A stretch of DNA of 64,000 nt from Ligustrum vulgare (taxonomy: Eukaryota > Streptophyta > Magnoliopsida > Lamiales > Oleaceae): the NCBI GenBank assembly GCA_963555705.1, contig OY743169.1, positions 8,184,014-8,248,013 of the forward strand, given 5' to 3'. The position numbers and the translations under genes were made by a program. Of the stretch, positions 1-12,149 are shown piece after piece. How positions within the stretch are numbered: position 1 is the first letter of the stretch; each line of letters opens with the position of its first letter. Under the pieces are notes generated by a model, which made no database searches, had not been told where the DNA came from, and was given only the letters and a program-made list of their open reading frames with translations.

Positions 1-2701
1 AAAATATTACGGTCTTCTGTTCACTTAGTGTGCTAGAATCATTTAACGTATTTGTGTGGACACTGCCATTCCAATTTTGTTTACGTTTGGCAACGTCACA
101 TACACGGATATTACAAGTGTCGGGAATTACAATTCTCATCTGTCGGGTTCGACGGTGGATTGTTACAAATATATGTGTTTTTGTGTTTCCCTCCAAGATA
201 AATGCGCACAATGGTTTGCTGGTGAATTATTTATAATTTTCGTGTGACCAGTGGCATGACAATGTGTTGATGTTAGGGAAAGTATAATGCAGACAATGTA
301 AAACCGTCGGTAGTTACATAACCTATCTATTGGAATCGACAGTAGATTACAACGGAATTATAACATAGATAAGTGCACGGCGAGGTACATAAATGTCAGA
401 AGTTTGAAAACTTCATACAGCTTGTATCTCCTTATAATAGTGCTGTAGTGCATATCTGAATAGGCCTAATTGTGATACACAACACCAATGTACCGAGTTA
501 AGCACCGGATCCCCCGATTGGGTTTGTGCATGTGGCACGACTGTGCCCACCTCGTCCACATCTCGAACATTTCTCACTATTAGGGTTTTCTCGAAATGTG
601 AGCGCTTTCTTTGTGTTGGTGGCCTTCCTCGGGGTCGACGTACATTTGGTGGGAATATTTGCACCGAACGAATATGTGAGGGCACATTCCACTCAACTTC
701 ATTACCTACTGGATAGATTGCCTCCGCATATGCACATCTCCAGTTCTCGACTGTGTAATAATGTGTGCAAAGGTCATAGAGAGACCTACCCCGTGAACAG
801 GCGGCACAGGTAGCATGAGAGCACGACATGAGGTGTACCTGGAATTCTCCACACGTGCAAGTTTTTTCCTCAAAATCAACGAGGTGAGTCTCACTGGGTA
901 TACCAACTTGAGTCAGGTTCTCGGTCAGCTCATGTGCTCGCAATCTTGTACCGGATTCAAACGCTATGCGTAACTCTTCTTCCATTCTCGTAGTTAGTTG
1001 TGTAGTGCATTGTGATGAGGATAGACGGCGATCATAAAACCACCGTTGCATGGTACTTTGAATGTGTTCTACTAGACATGTGATGGGTAAGTCACGTGCA
1101 TGTCTCAACATTGCGTTCAAAATTTCTGCATTGTTGTTGTTCATAATGTTGTATCGAGACGAAAATGCAAACCAAACCTTCTCCAAGTAGGACGCCGCTT
1201 GCGGACTAACCGTTCTTATCTGTCCTATTAGCCCGTCACATTCTTCTAGTCGATATGCCGTGGCAGCCTTTTTGAAGAGAAAAGTGGCGCTAGTATTACT
1301 ATATCCCTGAATTAAATTCTTCTCAATATGCCACATACAACAACCGTGATGAGACAGAGGAAATATTAAGGTGATTGCCTTCTCAATACTTTTTTTCCTA
1401 TCAGATACAAAAACCCGATCCTCAGAGTCTCCTATGAGGTCCTTCAATATTGGCCGTTGCATTCTCATTGGTCTCAGTGACTATATGCTCCACCATGGTT
1501 ACGTGTGCTGGTCTGAATTCTACTCCCGCATGAAACTGATTTTGTTGGAAACTAATGTCCATAGCCGCATCCGCTAAACGAGCGGGTGTTTCGACAACAG
1601 TAACACATAGAGCTGTTTCTCTATGAATGGTTAACTACCACTTCAAATCTTCATCTTCCCGAATTTCGGCCGGTGGTATGTTCATGTTAGGCACCTTTAA
1701 TTGCAATAACATGTCACTATAAACATTAGAAGGTGGGAGCTTTACATTCAACCGTTCAATTAGTCCTTCCATCGTGATATCGCTAGGGACTACAATAGAT
1801 GTAGTCTTGTTCCCACGCCACTTCCATTCATCATCTACATTTACAAACTCTCAAACATTGATGCATTTCACAAAATCGAATTGAAAATGAAATTAGATAG
1901 CCTCGCATTCAGTTGTTCGTGGTATCGATCTGTTTCTGGGATTCCCGACAGTTACAAATGTCGGACACGACGCTCCGTACTGTGCGTCTTTAATTCCAAA
2001 TCTAGGGTTCTTGCTGTAAAATTTCGACATAAATTAATGTTTCCATCAATGCTCAACTACCACAATACTTAAATACATGAACAATATGACAACAAAGAAA
2101 GATCTTTAGGCATTTATGAGGACACTAATTATAACCCAAATCTAAATGTATTGGTCTCAAGATCTAAAAAGTGGAATCATGAATGATTAACAAAACATCA
2201 ACATATTTAATGTCCATATTCATATGTTACAAAAATGGTGACCTTAAGAATTGTCCATATTTAATGTTCATATATCCTATGTTACAAAAATACTTACCTT
2301 TGGAAATGGAATTCCAAGCTTCAAATTGTATCTTTTTCAAGTGTTAATGGAGATTGAGTGAATAGTCTTGTGGTTCAAGAGAGATAGTGTTGAAATGAAG
2401 TAGAAGAAAAGAAAGTCTAATTTTCGTTTTCTTTCAATTAATTTAAAAATAAAAAATAAAAAATTGCCTCACTCTATTATCCAATGGCTTCTTTCTTTGT
2501 CCTTTGGGTAATTCTAAAATGTCATGTAAATCACATCAATCACATGTTGAGTCCACTTACATGATTCCATTTTTGTCTTCTAGTTGAGTGAGGGCATATT
2601 GGACTTTTCATGGCCAAAATTTGTCATTTTTTAGCTCATTTTGAAAAGTTGTCACATTTTTTTACATTATACATTTTTTGGTCATTCATGCAAATGTCCC
2701 T
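1..2701 (-). mobile_element. Decayed MuDR-type MULE remnant, left end outside the window
   Basis: A minus-strand transposase remnant occupies 413-1860. The right margin, near 2560-2701, reads on the minus strand as GGGACATTTGCATGAATGAC followed by an A/T-rich stretch, which resembles a MULE terminal inverted repeat. The matching left repeat and the target duplication would lie before base 1, so the limits are inferred. Bases 1-412 and 1861-2560 hold no gene that I can support. The order from right to left (terminal repeat, N-terminal fragment, MULE core, SWIM finger, zinc knuckle) fits one element read leftward. Confidence 0.6.
480..1860 (-). pseudogene. MuDR-like transposase pseudogene (MULE core, SWIM, zinc knuckle)
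   Basis: The longest open piece (413-1468) begins with the end of a MULE transposase core: the pattern VSDRKKSIEKA followed by FP, CCMWHIEKN is typical of the second catalytic Asp region of MuDR-family proteins. A SWIM finger follows (CTCGEF, then CSHA), then a basic PRGRPPTQRKR linker. A C-x2-C-x4-H-x4-C zinc knuckle (CSRCGRGGHSRATC) continues in another frame near 540-580, which shows a frameshift. Upstream, 1641-1860 minus encodes an N-terminal fragment (VNVDDEWKWRGNKT, VPSDITMEGLIERL) ending in a stop, and a further piece at about 1440-1500 lies in a different frame. The first catalytic Asp region was not found. The gene is broken at several points and cannot make a whole transposase. Confidence 0.8.
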
Positions 2702-2767
2702 AATTTTTATTAGAAGTTTTAAAATCTATTCTTGATCAAAACTATCGATGGTCTTTAACAACCTCAA

Positions 2768-3000
2768 ATTATTCAATTATTATAGTTGTTATTTTAGACA
2801 ATTTTGCAGCTAGTTGTGGAAGTTCAAAGAATTTGATGTCAAGAAACGAATGGCTCGTGCATCTGTAGCAAGATTTTAAAAAACATAAAAATTATTCAAT
2901 TATTATAGTTGTTATTTTAGACAATTTTGCGGCTAGCTGTGGAAGTTTAAAGAATTTTATGTCAAGAAACGAAGGGCTCGTGCATCTGTAGCAAGATTTA
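2768..3000. repeat. Tandem duplication of about 110 bp
   Basis: The block at 2768-2877 (starting attattcaattattatag, ending in gtagcaagattt) is repeated at 2890-3000 with only a few substitutions, for example cagctagttg against cggctagctg. No reading frame is associated with it. The second copy runs directly into an A-run and a G-tract. Confidence 0.9.
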
Positions 3001-3016
3001 AAAAAAAAAAGGTGTT

Positions 3017-3034
3017 GGGGGGGGGGGGGGGGGG
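3017..3034. repeat. Homopolymer G tract, 18 G
   Basis: Eighteen consecutive G follow an A-run and the word ggtgtt. Such a tract is uncommon in this AT-rich neighbourhood and its length is prone to sequencing error. Confidence 0.9.
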
Positions 3035-3081
3035 ATCGGGATTTGAACCAATTCTTTCCATAACCCTTCTTTATATAGATA

Positions 3082-3113
3082 CTAGTAGATTAAAACGTGC
3101 GTTGCACGTGACG
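3082..3113 (-). mobile_element. Helitron-like 3' terminus
   Basis: On the minus strand the sequence forms a 6-bp hairpin (ACGTGC, loop AAC, GCACGT), then about 9 bases, then CTAG followed by a host T. Helitrons end with a short hairpin just before CTRR and insert next to T. The element would extend rightward from here. I could not find its 5' TC end, so its length is unknown. Confidence 0.5.
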
Positions 3114-5593
3114 ATTTATATTTGTAATGATTCGCGTGGCATTGTAACTGAAAAAATGTTATAGAAACATAAACGATTAATGTTAAGAGTAAGTAATTTT
3201 ACCTAGCCATGCAATTTTACTTACATAACCATTTGAGACTTTATATTCATATGAGGATTTTAAAGGAGACGGGGAAATGTTATTTTAATATAGAATTTAC
3301 TATTAGTATTAGATAATTAGTTTGACCAAAACCTTGAGAAAGAGCATCCATATTATTCTAACAAAAACCTTCAAACAGAAGTTTCACTGCTAATTGTTTT
3401 GCTTAGTACCTAAGAGTCATTGACCTTTGTAATCACTTTCACAATCTTAGTATACACAATCTTAGGAGAGATTCAAATTTTTTTCCTACTTTTTTTGTTA
3501 GAAGTATTTATAGGTCTACCATAATCTTAGAAATCTCGTCTTTCAAATCCTTCAAAGCAAAAAATGACTATTTAAGGTAAAACAAATTATTGATATATCA
3601 AAAATCTAAATTTAGCTTCTCTCGAGGATGAAAAGAATTATAAACTTATGTTAAACTCAGTGTTATGATAGTTATTTTTTTTCGTAGTTATGATAGTAGT
3701 TTTAGTTTAGCATGTTTTATTAATGTATGTTTTAAAGATGTTAGTTTGCTAGTTTTGATATGTGTATAACAAATAAATGTATTAAGTTTATGATGATTTG
3801 TTTGTTCTTAACAATCATAATCCGATGTAATGATCTACTAACTTTTGTCTTGACACATTAACACGTTTACATATCCCATATGCAACAAGATAACAAATCA
3901 TTAAAATCATTTATGCATACACAATTAGAAGCACAACCCTGTCTCTTGGAGAATGCTGCATGGAGGGCATCATTAGTACTCAGAAAAAGACGGAAAATGT
4001 AGGAACACATATGTTATAAGATGTTATAAAATAAAACTTTGAAGCATGGAGTATAACAAAAATAATAAACTATTTCCTTATAAATTTGGGGTTAGCTGCG
4101 AGAATCATTATTCTTCATACCATCCAATCCAGTGTTACATTTGACATGGAAGGCATGGCAGATCACTACGAAAAAATAAAAAGTGAAAAGCATACACTTC
4201 AAAAACTTGAATACCTTGTTGAGAGCTCCCTTAGGCATCATTCCAAGTTTATAACCAAAACCAGCAGCAACCAATGGTTAACAATATTTATGTCCATACT
4301 AGGGGGTTCAGTGACTTTTGCGCCTAGTACAAAGTATTGAACTTCAACCTGCCAAACAAAAAAAGATCAGATGATCAGTAATTTGTTCACAAACATGATT
4401 GGCACAGACTTTTGCCACCAAATGCATAGGATAGGAGGATGGGAGATGGTACAGATACAGAAAGAGACATTTATAGAAATGTATACTCTCATGTTAATAG
4501 AATCAACCCTGGAGTCCAAAATGAGATTAATTAATTTTGCTGACGCAATTTTCATGTAAAAAAAAAAAAAAAAAATCGGTCGAAAATGAAATGATAATCA
4601 ATTATAGGATACAAATCTAGTAGAAAAAATACTTGTATCATTATAAAACTAATTTATGGATAGGAAATTTCACTAAAGTCCAAAATGAGAATATAAAAAA
4701 CGATAATTAATTAATACCTCCATTATTCATTTAAAATAACAGCCTGACAACTATATCAACTATGGAAACTAAATCAAGTATAAAAATCACTTATAATTCA
4801 AGATTCAATAATGAAATGGTGGTCGAATTAAGTGGAAAAGTTACTTTACTATTTAAAGAATGAGACTTGAAGAGAAGCATTATCAAAAATCAGCTATAAT
4901 TCACAATCGACTTACCTAATTACTGAATCTTGAATTATCACCCACGATTGTCATAGAAAGTAATTCTGCATGGAATAAAGCACGAAACTTTGTCATTTTA
5001 TTAACAACAGTATGACATGACTAACGCAAATAAGATGCCAACAAGTTTATAATCAAAATTCTAAGAGACATATACTACAATAAAAAAAGACAGTTGTTTC
5101 TAAGCTCAGTAAAACATGTGCTATGCATGTGTATTTGTTGGTATGTTATATATAATACTGTCAGATTTGTTCGAAGGAATTAAAAATGAATATTAGTAAT
5201 TTATGTCAGAAAAAAAATCAGAAGACGTATTGTTTTCTCTTTAAGGGAAGATGAGGCAATAGTGAAATGCTAACTTCTTTAAATCATAAAAAATCTCAAA
5301 GTAACAAATCCCCATTAATTTACCCATAACCTTTAACCAAAATAAAGTGTACAGAAAATAGTAAATAAATAAAAACCTGAAACATTCTAAATACCCAAAA
5401 CCCCAAGCTTAAATTTTATATAAAGTTCATCAAGTTTTCTTTCAATTCCAAAATCGAGAAGCATAACAAACTCATAAATCAAAAAAAGTTTAAGAAACCA
5501 ATCAAATAGCTAAAATAATCTTAACGCCCCATTATATTCAGCAACAAAAAAAATATAGAGAATCTTCACACACATACTTAGAGTTGAAGACCT
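3114..5593. other. AT-rich intergenic DNA, no supported gene
   Basis: No credible gene is seen. A short minus-strand stretch near 4205-4275 reads AAGFGYKLGMMPKGALNK and is followed by GT, so it could be an exon relic, but I do not recognise it and found no neighbouring exons. An A-run lies at about 4558-4575. The rest is AT-rich and low in complexity. Confidence 0.6.
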
Positions 5594-6053
5594 TCAAGGA
5601 ATTTCCAACTAATACTAATCTGATCCCTCCTCTTTTCTTTAATTTGATTCTCATTCCTCTGACTGTGTTTATCCCTTCTGCAAATTTTCAAAACCATAAG
5701 ACGTACATGCCTTATTAAATATGGAGTTATTTTTACAAGAATCCCATAAAATTCTTACAATAAGTGAACTACAAGTAGGAATAATTAACAACTATACCTC
5801 AAAATATACAAGGTTCACGAATTTCCCAACTTAACACTAATCTGATCCTTCCTCGTTTATTTAATTCGATTCTCATTACTCATACTGTTTTAGCCCTCCT
5901 GCAAGTTTTCAGAATCATAAGACAGACAATTAAAATTAATAATCACGCCTTATTAAATAACATGGAGTTATTATTACAAGCATCCCATAAATTTCTTATA
6001 ATCAATGAACTACAAGTGGAATAACTAACTACTACACCTCAAAATATAAAAAA
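5594..6053. repeat. Tandem duplication, about 220 + 240 bp
   Basis: Two adjacent diverged copies share an ordered series of words: aattcgattctcatt-like, then ccttattaaat, atggagttatt, catcccataaa, gaactacaag, cctcaaaatata. The first copy is about 5594-5810 and the second about 5814-6053. Small insertions distinguish them, and no coding frame is conserved. Confidence 0.8.
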
Positions 6054-6576
6054 GTGAATGATGAAAGTCGGATTTGGCAGTCGAAAAAGAATAATCTGTT
6101 AGTGATGAGGGTCGAGTGCCAGACAAAGAGATGAAATAATCGGTCGACGGCAGAGAATGAGAAGAAGAGGAGATCGACAAAATCTACAACTATTGGAAGA
6201 TTCTAGGGCGTGAATATAGAAAGAAAGAATAAATCGCATTTCGGTGATGGACAGAAGTCGCATTTCTGCCTTATGCATAGTAAAATTGGAGTGCCATTTA
6301 TATATAATAAATAAAAATAAATAGTGATAAATAAAATAGCAATTTACCCTTCATTTTGAACTCGACACAGAAGGCTGAAATAACATAGATTCAATGCAAA
6401 TGAAGATCCTTGTAAAGTAAAAATCAAATTAGTACACAAACACGACTCATAATAAAACAAACATCAGATGAAAGAGACAACGTTAAAAACACCTTTATCT
6501 ACTATAATAGAATTCCTACAACTTTACATTTCAGTTATTCAATTTCCCTCCATTGATCTACTTACAAATAAATCCT
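6054..6576. other. Downstream flank of the NPH3-like gene
   Basis: This stretch lies just past the stop codon of the minus-strand NPH3-like gene and should hold its 3' UTR and polyadenylation region. It is AT-rich, with several AATAAA-like words on both strands, so no single signal can be chosen. No gene was found. Confidence 0.5.
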
Positions 6577-8546
6577 CTAAGAAACAGAGTATCTTCTATG
6601 TCTTGAAGTGGATTTTGTCTCCCCTTGAATCATTGAAGTTGGGCTTTGAGAACTCCCTGAAGTATCAGAACTTCTATTCTCTCCACTTCCATGTCCTTTT
6701 CCCACAATCCACAGCCTATCGAAAATTCTCCTCGACCTAGACGGTAGCAGTTGCATGGGATCTCTGTTACCGCTACCCATTTTCGCAAACTTTCCGTTTT
6801 GCTGCAATTCGTCGTCTTTTATTTTCATGTCGTCCATTTGTTTCCTCAGGGATTTACGGGGTTCTGGCGCTATTTCAAGGAGATTTTCCTCGGTCTTTCT
6901 CAGAGTATCCAACACATCAGTACTGTTGTTTACAGCTTCGATTCCAACTGCTGATTTAACCTGCTCGAAAAATAAAATTTGAACGACAACGCGAAGAGGT
7001 AGCTTTTCATTTTGTACTGCATGCATTGATGCATCCCTAGTCAATTTCTTAAAGTCCATAAGCCTGCACAATTTCTTCCTCTCCGCTTTTGTAAGTTTAG
7101 GATGCTCCTGCAATAGTAAGCAAAAATTAAATCTTTTCGCTTTTTTTTGGCCCTCCGAAGATACACTTGTTCAGAAAAGCGCGTGCCAATCAATATCATA
7201 AATAAAAAAGCAATAATTATATGCCAAGGAGGAGGAGGTCCCTACCTCCAAGTAGACATCAATGGCACTGTATATTCCATCATGAATTGGTCTAGCCAAC
7301 TCAGGGATTGACTGTGATAGCTCAATAAAACTCGAGACAGTAAGATTTATATCACGAGCAATTTCTCCAAGATAACCATCAACAACTTTTCCGACGTTCA
7401 ACCAGGAACCACGCCCTAGAACAAAGTCATCCACTTTCATTTTGTTCTTCTCGCCAATATTAGAATCTGTATCACGTTTCCAACGAGTCACAAATCGATC
7501 CACGAGAGACTGGACAAGTTCAACATCATAAATGGTCATTTGGGGAGACCTTGCCGGGATCAACAGATCATAGACAGAAGCCTCGTCCAATTTCAAGCTG
7601 ATATTTTCAATTAGATCTTCCCTATACAAATCATCTGCTCTAACTAGAATAGCAACTTTCAGTAATTTGAGCAAGAAACTACAAGAACAGCTAATTCCCT
7701 TGTCCGGAGGCAATAAGCAAATGATAGTTTCGACCAAAGACTTGTTCCCCTTGTTGTAAACCTCAGCTGTCAGAGATTCAATTGAATCTGGCAACCATTT
7801 GACCACGTAAGTCTTCAGTGCCTCCCCAATAACACTTCCATCCATTCCACCTTTCGATTTCACAGCAATCATAACCTGCTTGTACAGATCAATGTCTAGT
7901 TCACATATATCTTCGACCCACCAATCTTTTGGAATAGATTCCGATTTCTCGGGAAATTTCATGGCATTCTCAATTATCTTGTCTGAAGTTGCTAATTTCC
8001 TATTATAGGTATAGGACCAGGTAACGTTTGAGGGATCAACTAAGGTTTTCGATGAAACAGAATCTATGCATCTGGCTACCACCTTTAGATTCGCAGACCA
8101 TGGAAGAAGAGACTTGCTAGTCTGCAGAACAATAATGGAATCTTTCCAACTTCGCAAAATACTCGAATTGAGAAATACCTCAATCTTGAAAATCAGGTTT
8201 CCTCTCTCAACATCTTCAATCATCTCAAGATACTCTGCAGCACAACGTGCGGCTACAACATTGTAGGGATCAAGAGTTACCGTCATTCCATAACAGAATT
8301 TAGCACACATTTCGAATGCTTTTGGTCCACCAGGAAAATCGACCAACTTAATTTCATTAGAACTCTCCTCACTGGCTCTCGAAGCAAGCTTTTGTAAGAG
8401 ATTGCTCTTGGACAAGAGAGGAAACTACAAATGCAAATCAATCTCATATATCATAGACCAGGACACAAATTGAAAGGGAAAAGCAGCATGTATGCAAATG
8501 AGATTAGGTAGAAAATATATTGTAAATTAAATAAATAAATCCACCC

Positions 8547-8577
<31 letters not shown>

Positions 8578-11500
8578 AAAAAGAAGGTGAAGAACAATTT
8601 AGTCTCATTTTAGTGAATCTAGAAAAAAATGTCAAATTATGCATCAAAAAGGAAATTATATGACATTTCAAGATAGTCACTAACTATGTTGATTACATAG
8701 AAAAACACTCTGAGAAGCACGAAGACTTGTAAACTTATTGTGTGTCCGTATCCGATAAGTTATGATGCATCGACACGGACACATGTATCAAACACGATAC
8801 GCAATTTTTCAAAAGGTACTGGTACGTCGCGTTAATAAAAATTTCAATCGTATAGTATAAATTTAGTTTTATACTTGTTATTAATTTTCTTGTCAAAACC
8901 TTTTAAATATGACTACATATTTGTTATTTAATAATAACTTTGAGTTATGAATATATAATATTCCTTATAAAGAAAGAAAATGACTATGGTAGAGTGTCGA
9001 ACATGGACAAGTTACCCTAGTTGAACTGTCTGTGCAACCCAGGCCGGAACCAGCTCGAAAAAATGGAGTGAGTCGATTTTTTTATTATTTTTTTAATCTT
9101 AAAGGATTTCCAAATAAATTTTTCAAAGTGAGGAGGGGTCTAGGGTCCCATTCGTGCAACACATCCAAGATTGAATATGTTTGGATACTCTCCAATACGT
9201 ATCGGATACATGTTTTTTAACTATATTTTTATATTTTTTAAATTTTCGATGTGTATTGGACAAGTTATGACATGTGAAGAGAGAATAATTTTATTGGTTT
9301 TAAACTCTTCTAAAACTTTTTATTATTGGCAATAGATGACAAAGTATTTTTACCTAATGGATAACTATTGTTATTATTAATAGCTTATTGAAAATAGATA
9401 ATATATTAACTAACAAAAGTAAATTAAGTAAATGTTTTTAAGATATTAATAACTACAAAGTTTACACCTATTATTGGAAATATGTATATGTATAGTATTA
9501 AATAATTGACAATTAAAATTTTAAATTAATTGACAGCTAGAGTTTTATTATTTAGAAATATATATTGAAAATACACAACGGCATTAAATCATTTAATACA
9601 TATAAAACCGTGTTAATATTTAATAATTATAGTTTTTTTTTATTGGAAATAAATAATAATGGTAAAAATTATAATACATGTCAAATTTTGTAAATAAATA
9701 TTAAATAACAGCTATAATTTTATTATTGAAAATTTATAATGGTATTGAAACTTCTAAGTTCTAATACACATTCTAATTTTATTTTTTTTAAGAAACTGTA
9801 CCGTAGTAGTCGTATCGTATTTGAATTACATATATGAGTCCATGCTTCTTAGAGTATAGTTCCTTAACTAGTAGTAATATCTCAATAAGTTTAGAAATGT
9901 TAATATAAATGAAATAAGTCGAGAAATAAATTTTGCACCCATTCAATTTGTTGCTACACAAATTGTTTGACAGAAGTTACCTTGTGAAGATGAAACTTAA
10001 CTTCACCAACAATTACAATAATATCAGTTGCCAGGTCAGATGACACATACCTGCCACAAGACAAACGATTTTAGTGACATTAACACGTGCGACCAAACTG
10101 TTAATTTTTGTGAATTAGCATCCATGTTATCATAATAATGAAATAGCACATTTTTACTCTAGAGAACTCTTGAGGTTCGTTGAGTAAAAGATTACAATAG
10201 TAAAATGTTCATATACACAACCTTAGAAGTGGTAACCATCAATGGACCCAAAACAAGTGCGATAAATACATTTTGTATAAGCTTGACAAGGATAACATAT
10301 CCACAGGCATCAAGTACTAGATTATCAGATGTGTAAATTACTTCAAAAGTAACACTTTCCTCTGATGCTAATGCTTTCACTTTTATTTATTAAGAAACTT
10401 CTTTCACTTTCAGTGATTAAAAGCTACACTCAGTGCTTAGGTGAAACGAAAATTCAAGAAAGTGATGCAAATCTTAAGAATATTTATATACAAATATTAG
10501 AACCAAAATTTTTTGCAGTACATGCTCTGTCAGAGCAAATGTGAAATGGTCATCTTAATCAGAGACATATAATCCAGACCCTGAATTGCCATAGCTAGAG
10601 GTATGTACTCCCAAAAGGTAAGAATCTTTGGGTCTAAAAAGTATTCAAGCCAGTTGTGTTCTTTCACAGTTAGTACCTTAAAGTTGCCTCTCTTAAAAAA
10701 CACAATAAAATACGAACTTCTACAGATGTGCAAATTAATTATTTTATCCTCTTTTCAGGTAATGATTCGATCACGAGGTGAAACAATGTGTATTATCAGA
10801 GAAAATCAATAAGTGAACACACAAAGGGACCACCAAAAAGACATTACTATTAATTAACCAATAAACCAAACAAGGAAGGGAATCATCAAATCATAAGGCA
10901 TAAGCCATAAAGGTAGCTTTTTCACTTCAATGCAATCCATGTACAAAGTCACAAGTCCAAGCTTGTGTTTACACTTTACAGTTTCCAGTAGGCCCTTTAA
11001 TTGGATATAGCAAATTCAATGGGCAGAGGAATCACTTTATACAATTCATGAAGACTATGGAGAAGAGAAATAATAAAAGACTTGGTCCATAAGGGCCCAT
11101 TATACACAACTTTACTAATGTTGGACCATAACTCATCGAAATCAAACAGTCACCTCTGGACCACCTTTTGTGTTGCCTATGCTACCCAGTCCCAAATTTC
11201 TTTAAACAATCACATAAACACGCAGTGAGACAGATAGGTAAAGGAAACTGTGAAATAAAATCATCCCATCCAGAAGTTGAGCTAGTATATTTTGACATTC
11301 ACAGCATTTTTTGATACAGGGAGGGAATAGTACTCAAAAATAAAATTAAGAAGATATAATCGAGTTCATTCCAGTGTTAGTCTTGTGCAATGTTGTATAC
11401 CAAAAGTTACCTCAGACTCAGAGTTTGACTATTCTTGAATTTATAAACAATTTGTATCCAAGCATAGGCCTAATCTTATTCATATGTCATATCCAATATT

Positions 11501-12149
11501 TTTCTTCACTGTTAAACCTGAGTGAATACCTATGCATGTGGAGGAACAGTATGGGAAAAAAAAAAACAGAGAGAAAGAGAAAGAGAGATCTAAAATGTTC
11601 ATTCAGAACAAAAATGAATAGTAAAATAATCCAAACCCAATGACATCAAACATCCCATGAAGGTCACACCTTGTATAATATGAAATTCAAAGATGAGGAC
11701 TTATTAATTCGAGCTAAAACCATATTCTTGAGAGGACACATTCATTTGTGTTTATGTGTATGCATGAGGAGATGACAAACATTGAAATATAATATAGTTC
11801 ATTACAACAATATTGGATTCAAAACTTCATATACTAAACGTGTGTATTCTAAATTCTAGCAAAAAGGAAGGGGAATTTCTAAAGAAAAACAGACAATGAG
11901 GGCATCAACCTTACCTTACACAGTTCCCTTCAGCTTGAAATGCATCAGGCTTTGATCCCAATCATTTCAACAATATTTGATTCAAAAATTCATATGCTAA
12001 ACGTGTATTCTAGATTCTAGCGAAAAGGAAGGGGAATTTCTCAATATATATATATATATATATCGAAAATGAGGGCATCGAACTTACTTTACACAGTTCC
12101 CTTCAGCTTGAAATGCATCAGGCTTTGATCCCAACTTCATAAACTTCAT
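6577..12149 (-). CDS. NPH3/RPT2-like (NRL) BTB protein, 4 exons
   Basis: Exons on the minus strand: 12149-12088 (ATG, starts [14 protein letters not shown]), 10050-9981, 8424-7246 and 7107-6577; every intron is GT-AG and the phases join, giving about 613 aa. The first two exons give the start of a BTB domain ([20 protein letters not shown]), which runs into exon 3. The NPH3 domain follows from about residue 180 ([18 protein letters not shown], later [18 protein letters not shown] and [14 protein letters not shown]). The tail ends RRYSVS. NRL proteins are substrate adaptors of CUL3 ubiquitin ligases at the plasma membrane, and some act in phototropin or auxin-transport signalling; the substrate here is unknown. 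Length and domain order are normal and no break is seen. The C-terminal Arg-x-Ser-x-Ser fits the tail phosphosite reported to bind 14-3-3 in some NRLs. Which NRL clade it belongs to is not resolved. Confidence 0.92.
8425..9980 (-). other. Intron 2 of the NPH3-like gene, repeat-rich
   Basis: This 1556-bp intron holds a C/A homopolymer block (8544-8582). From about 8742 there is decayed repetitive DNA with words such as gtgtccgtatccgataag and cgacacggacac, echoed near 9195-9215 and 9800-9840, which suggests an old degraded transposon. No coding frame is supported. Confidence 0.6.
8544..8582. repeat. Homopolymer block C24 then A15
   Basis: Twenty-four C (8544-8567) are followed directly by about fifteen A. 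It lies inside intron 2 of the NPH3-like gene. The true length may differ because such tracts are hard to sequence. Confidence 0.85.
10051..12087 (-). other. Intron 1 of the NPH3-like gene
   Basis: This 2037-bp intron includes the inner copy of a tandem duplication that carries part of exon 1. A minus-strand open stretch at about 10545-10690 ([20 protein letters not shown], then [19 protein letters not shown]) reads like coding sequence of a protein I do not recognise. It may be a captured exon fragment. No other coding signal is supported. Confidence 0.5.
11806..12138. repeat. Tandem duplication covering most of NPH3-like exon 1
   Basis: Two diverged copies of about 160 bp (about 11806-11959 and 11966-12138) share caatatt, ggattcaaaa-like, aaacgtgt, aaggaaggggaatttct, gagggcatc and the exon-1 segment encoding [14 protein letters not shown]. 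The outer copy (12088-12149) keeps the ATG and a GTAAGT donor. The inner copy keeps a GTAAGG donor but loses homology before the start codon. A (TA)n run at about 12043-12062 interrupts the outer copy. Confidence 0.9.

Noticed and set aside
526..813. Plus-strand ORF of 95 aa
   Set aside because: It is the opposite strand of the MULE transposase remnant and has no protein features of its own.
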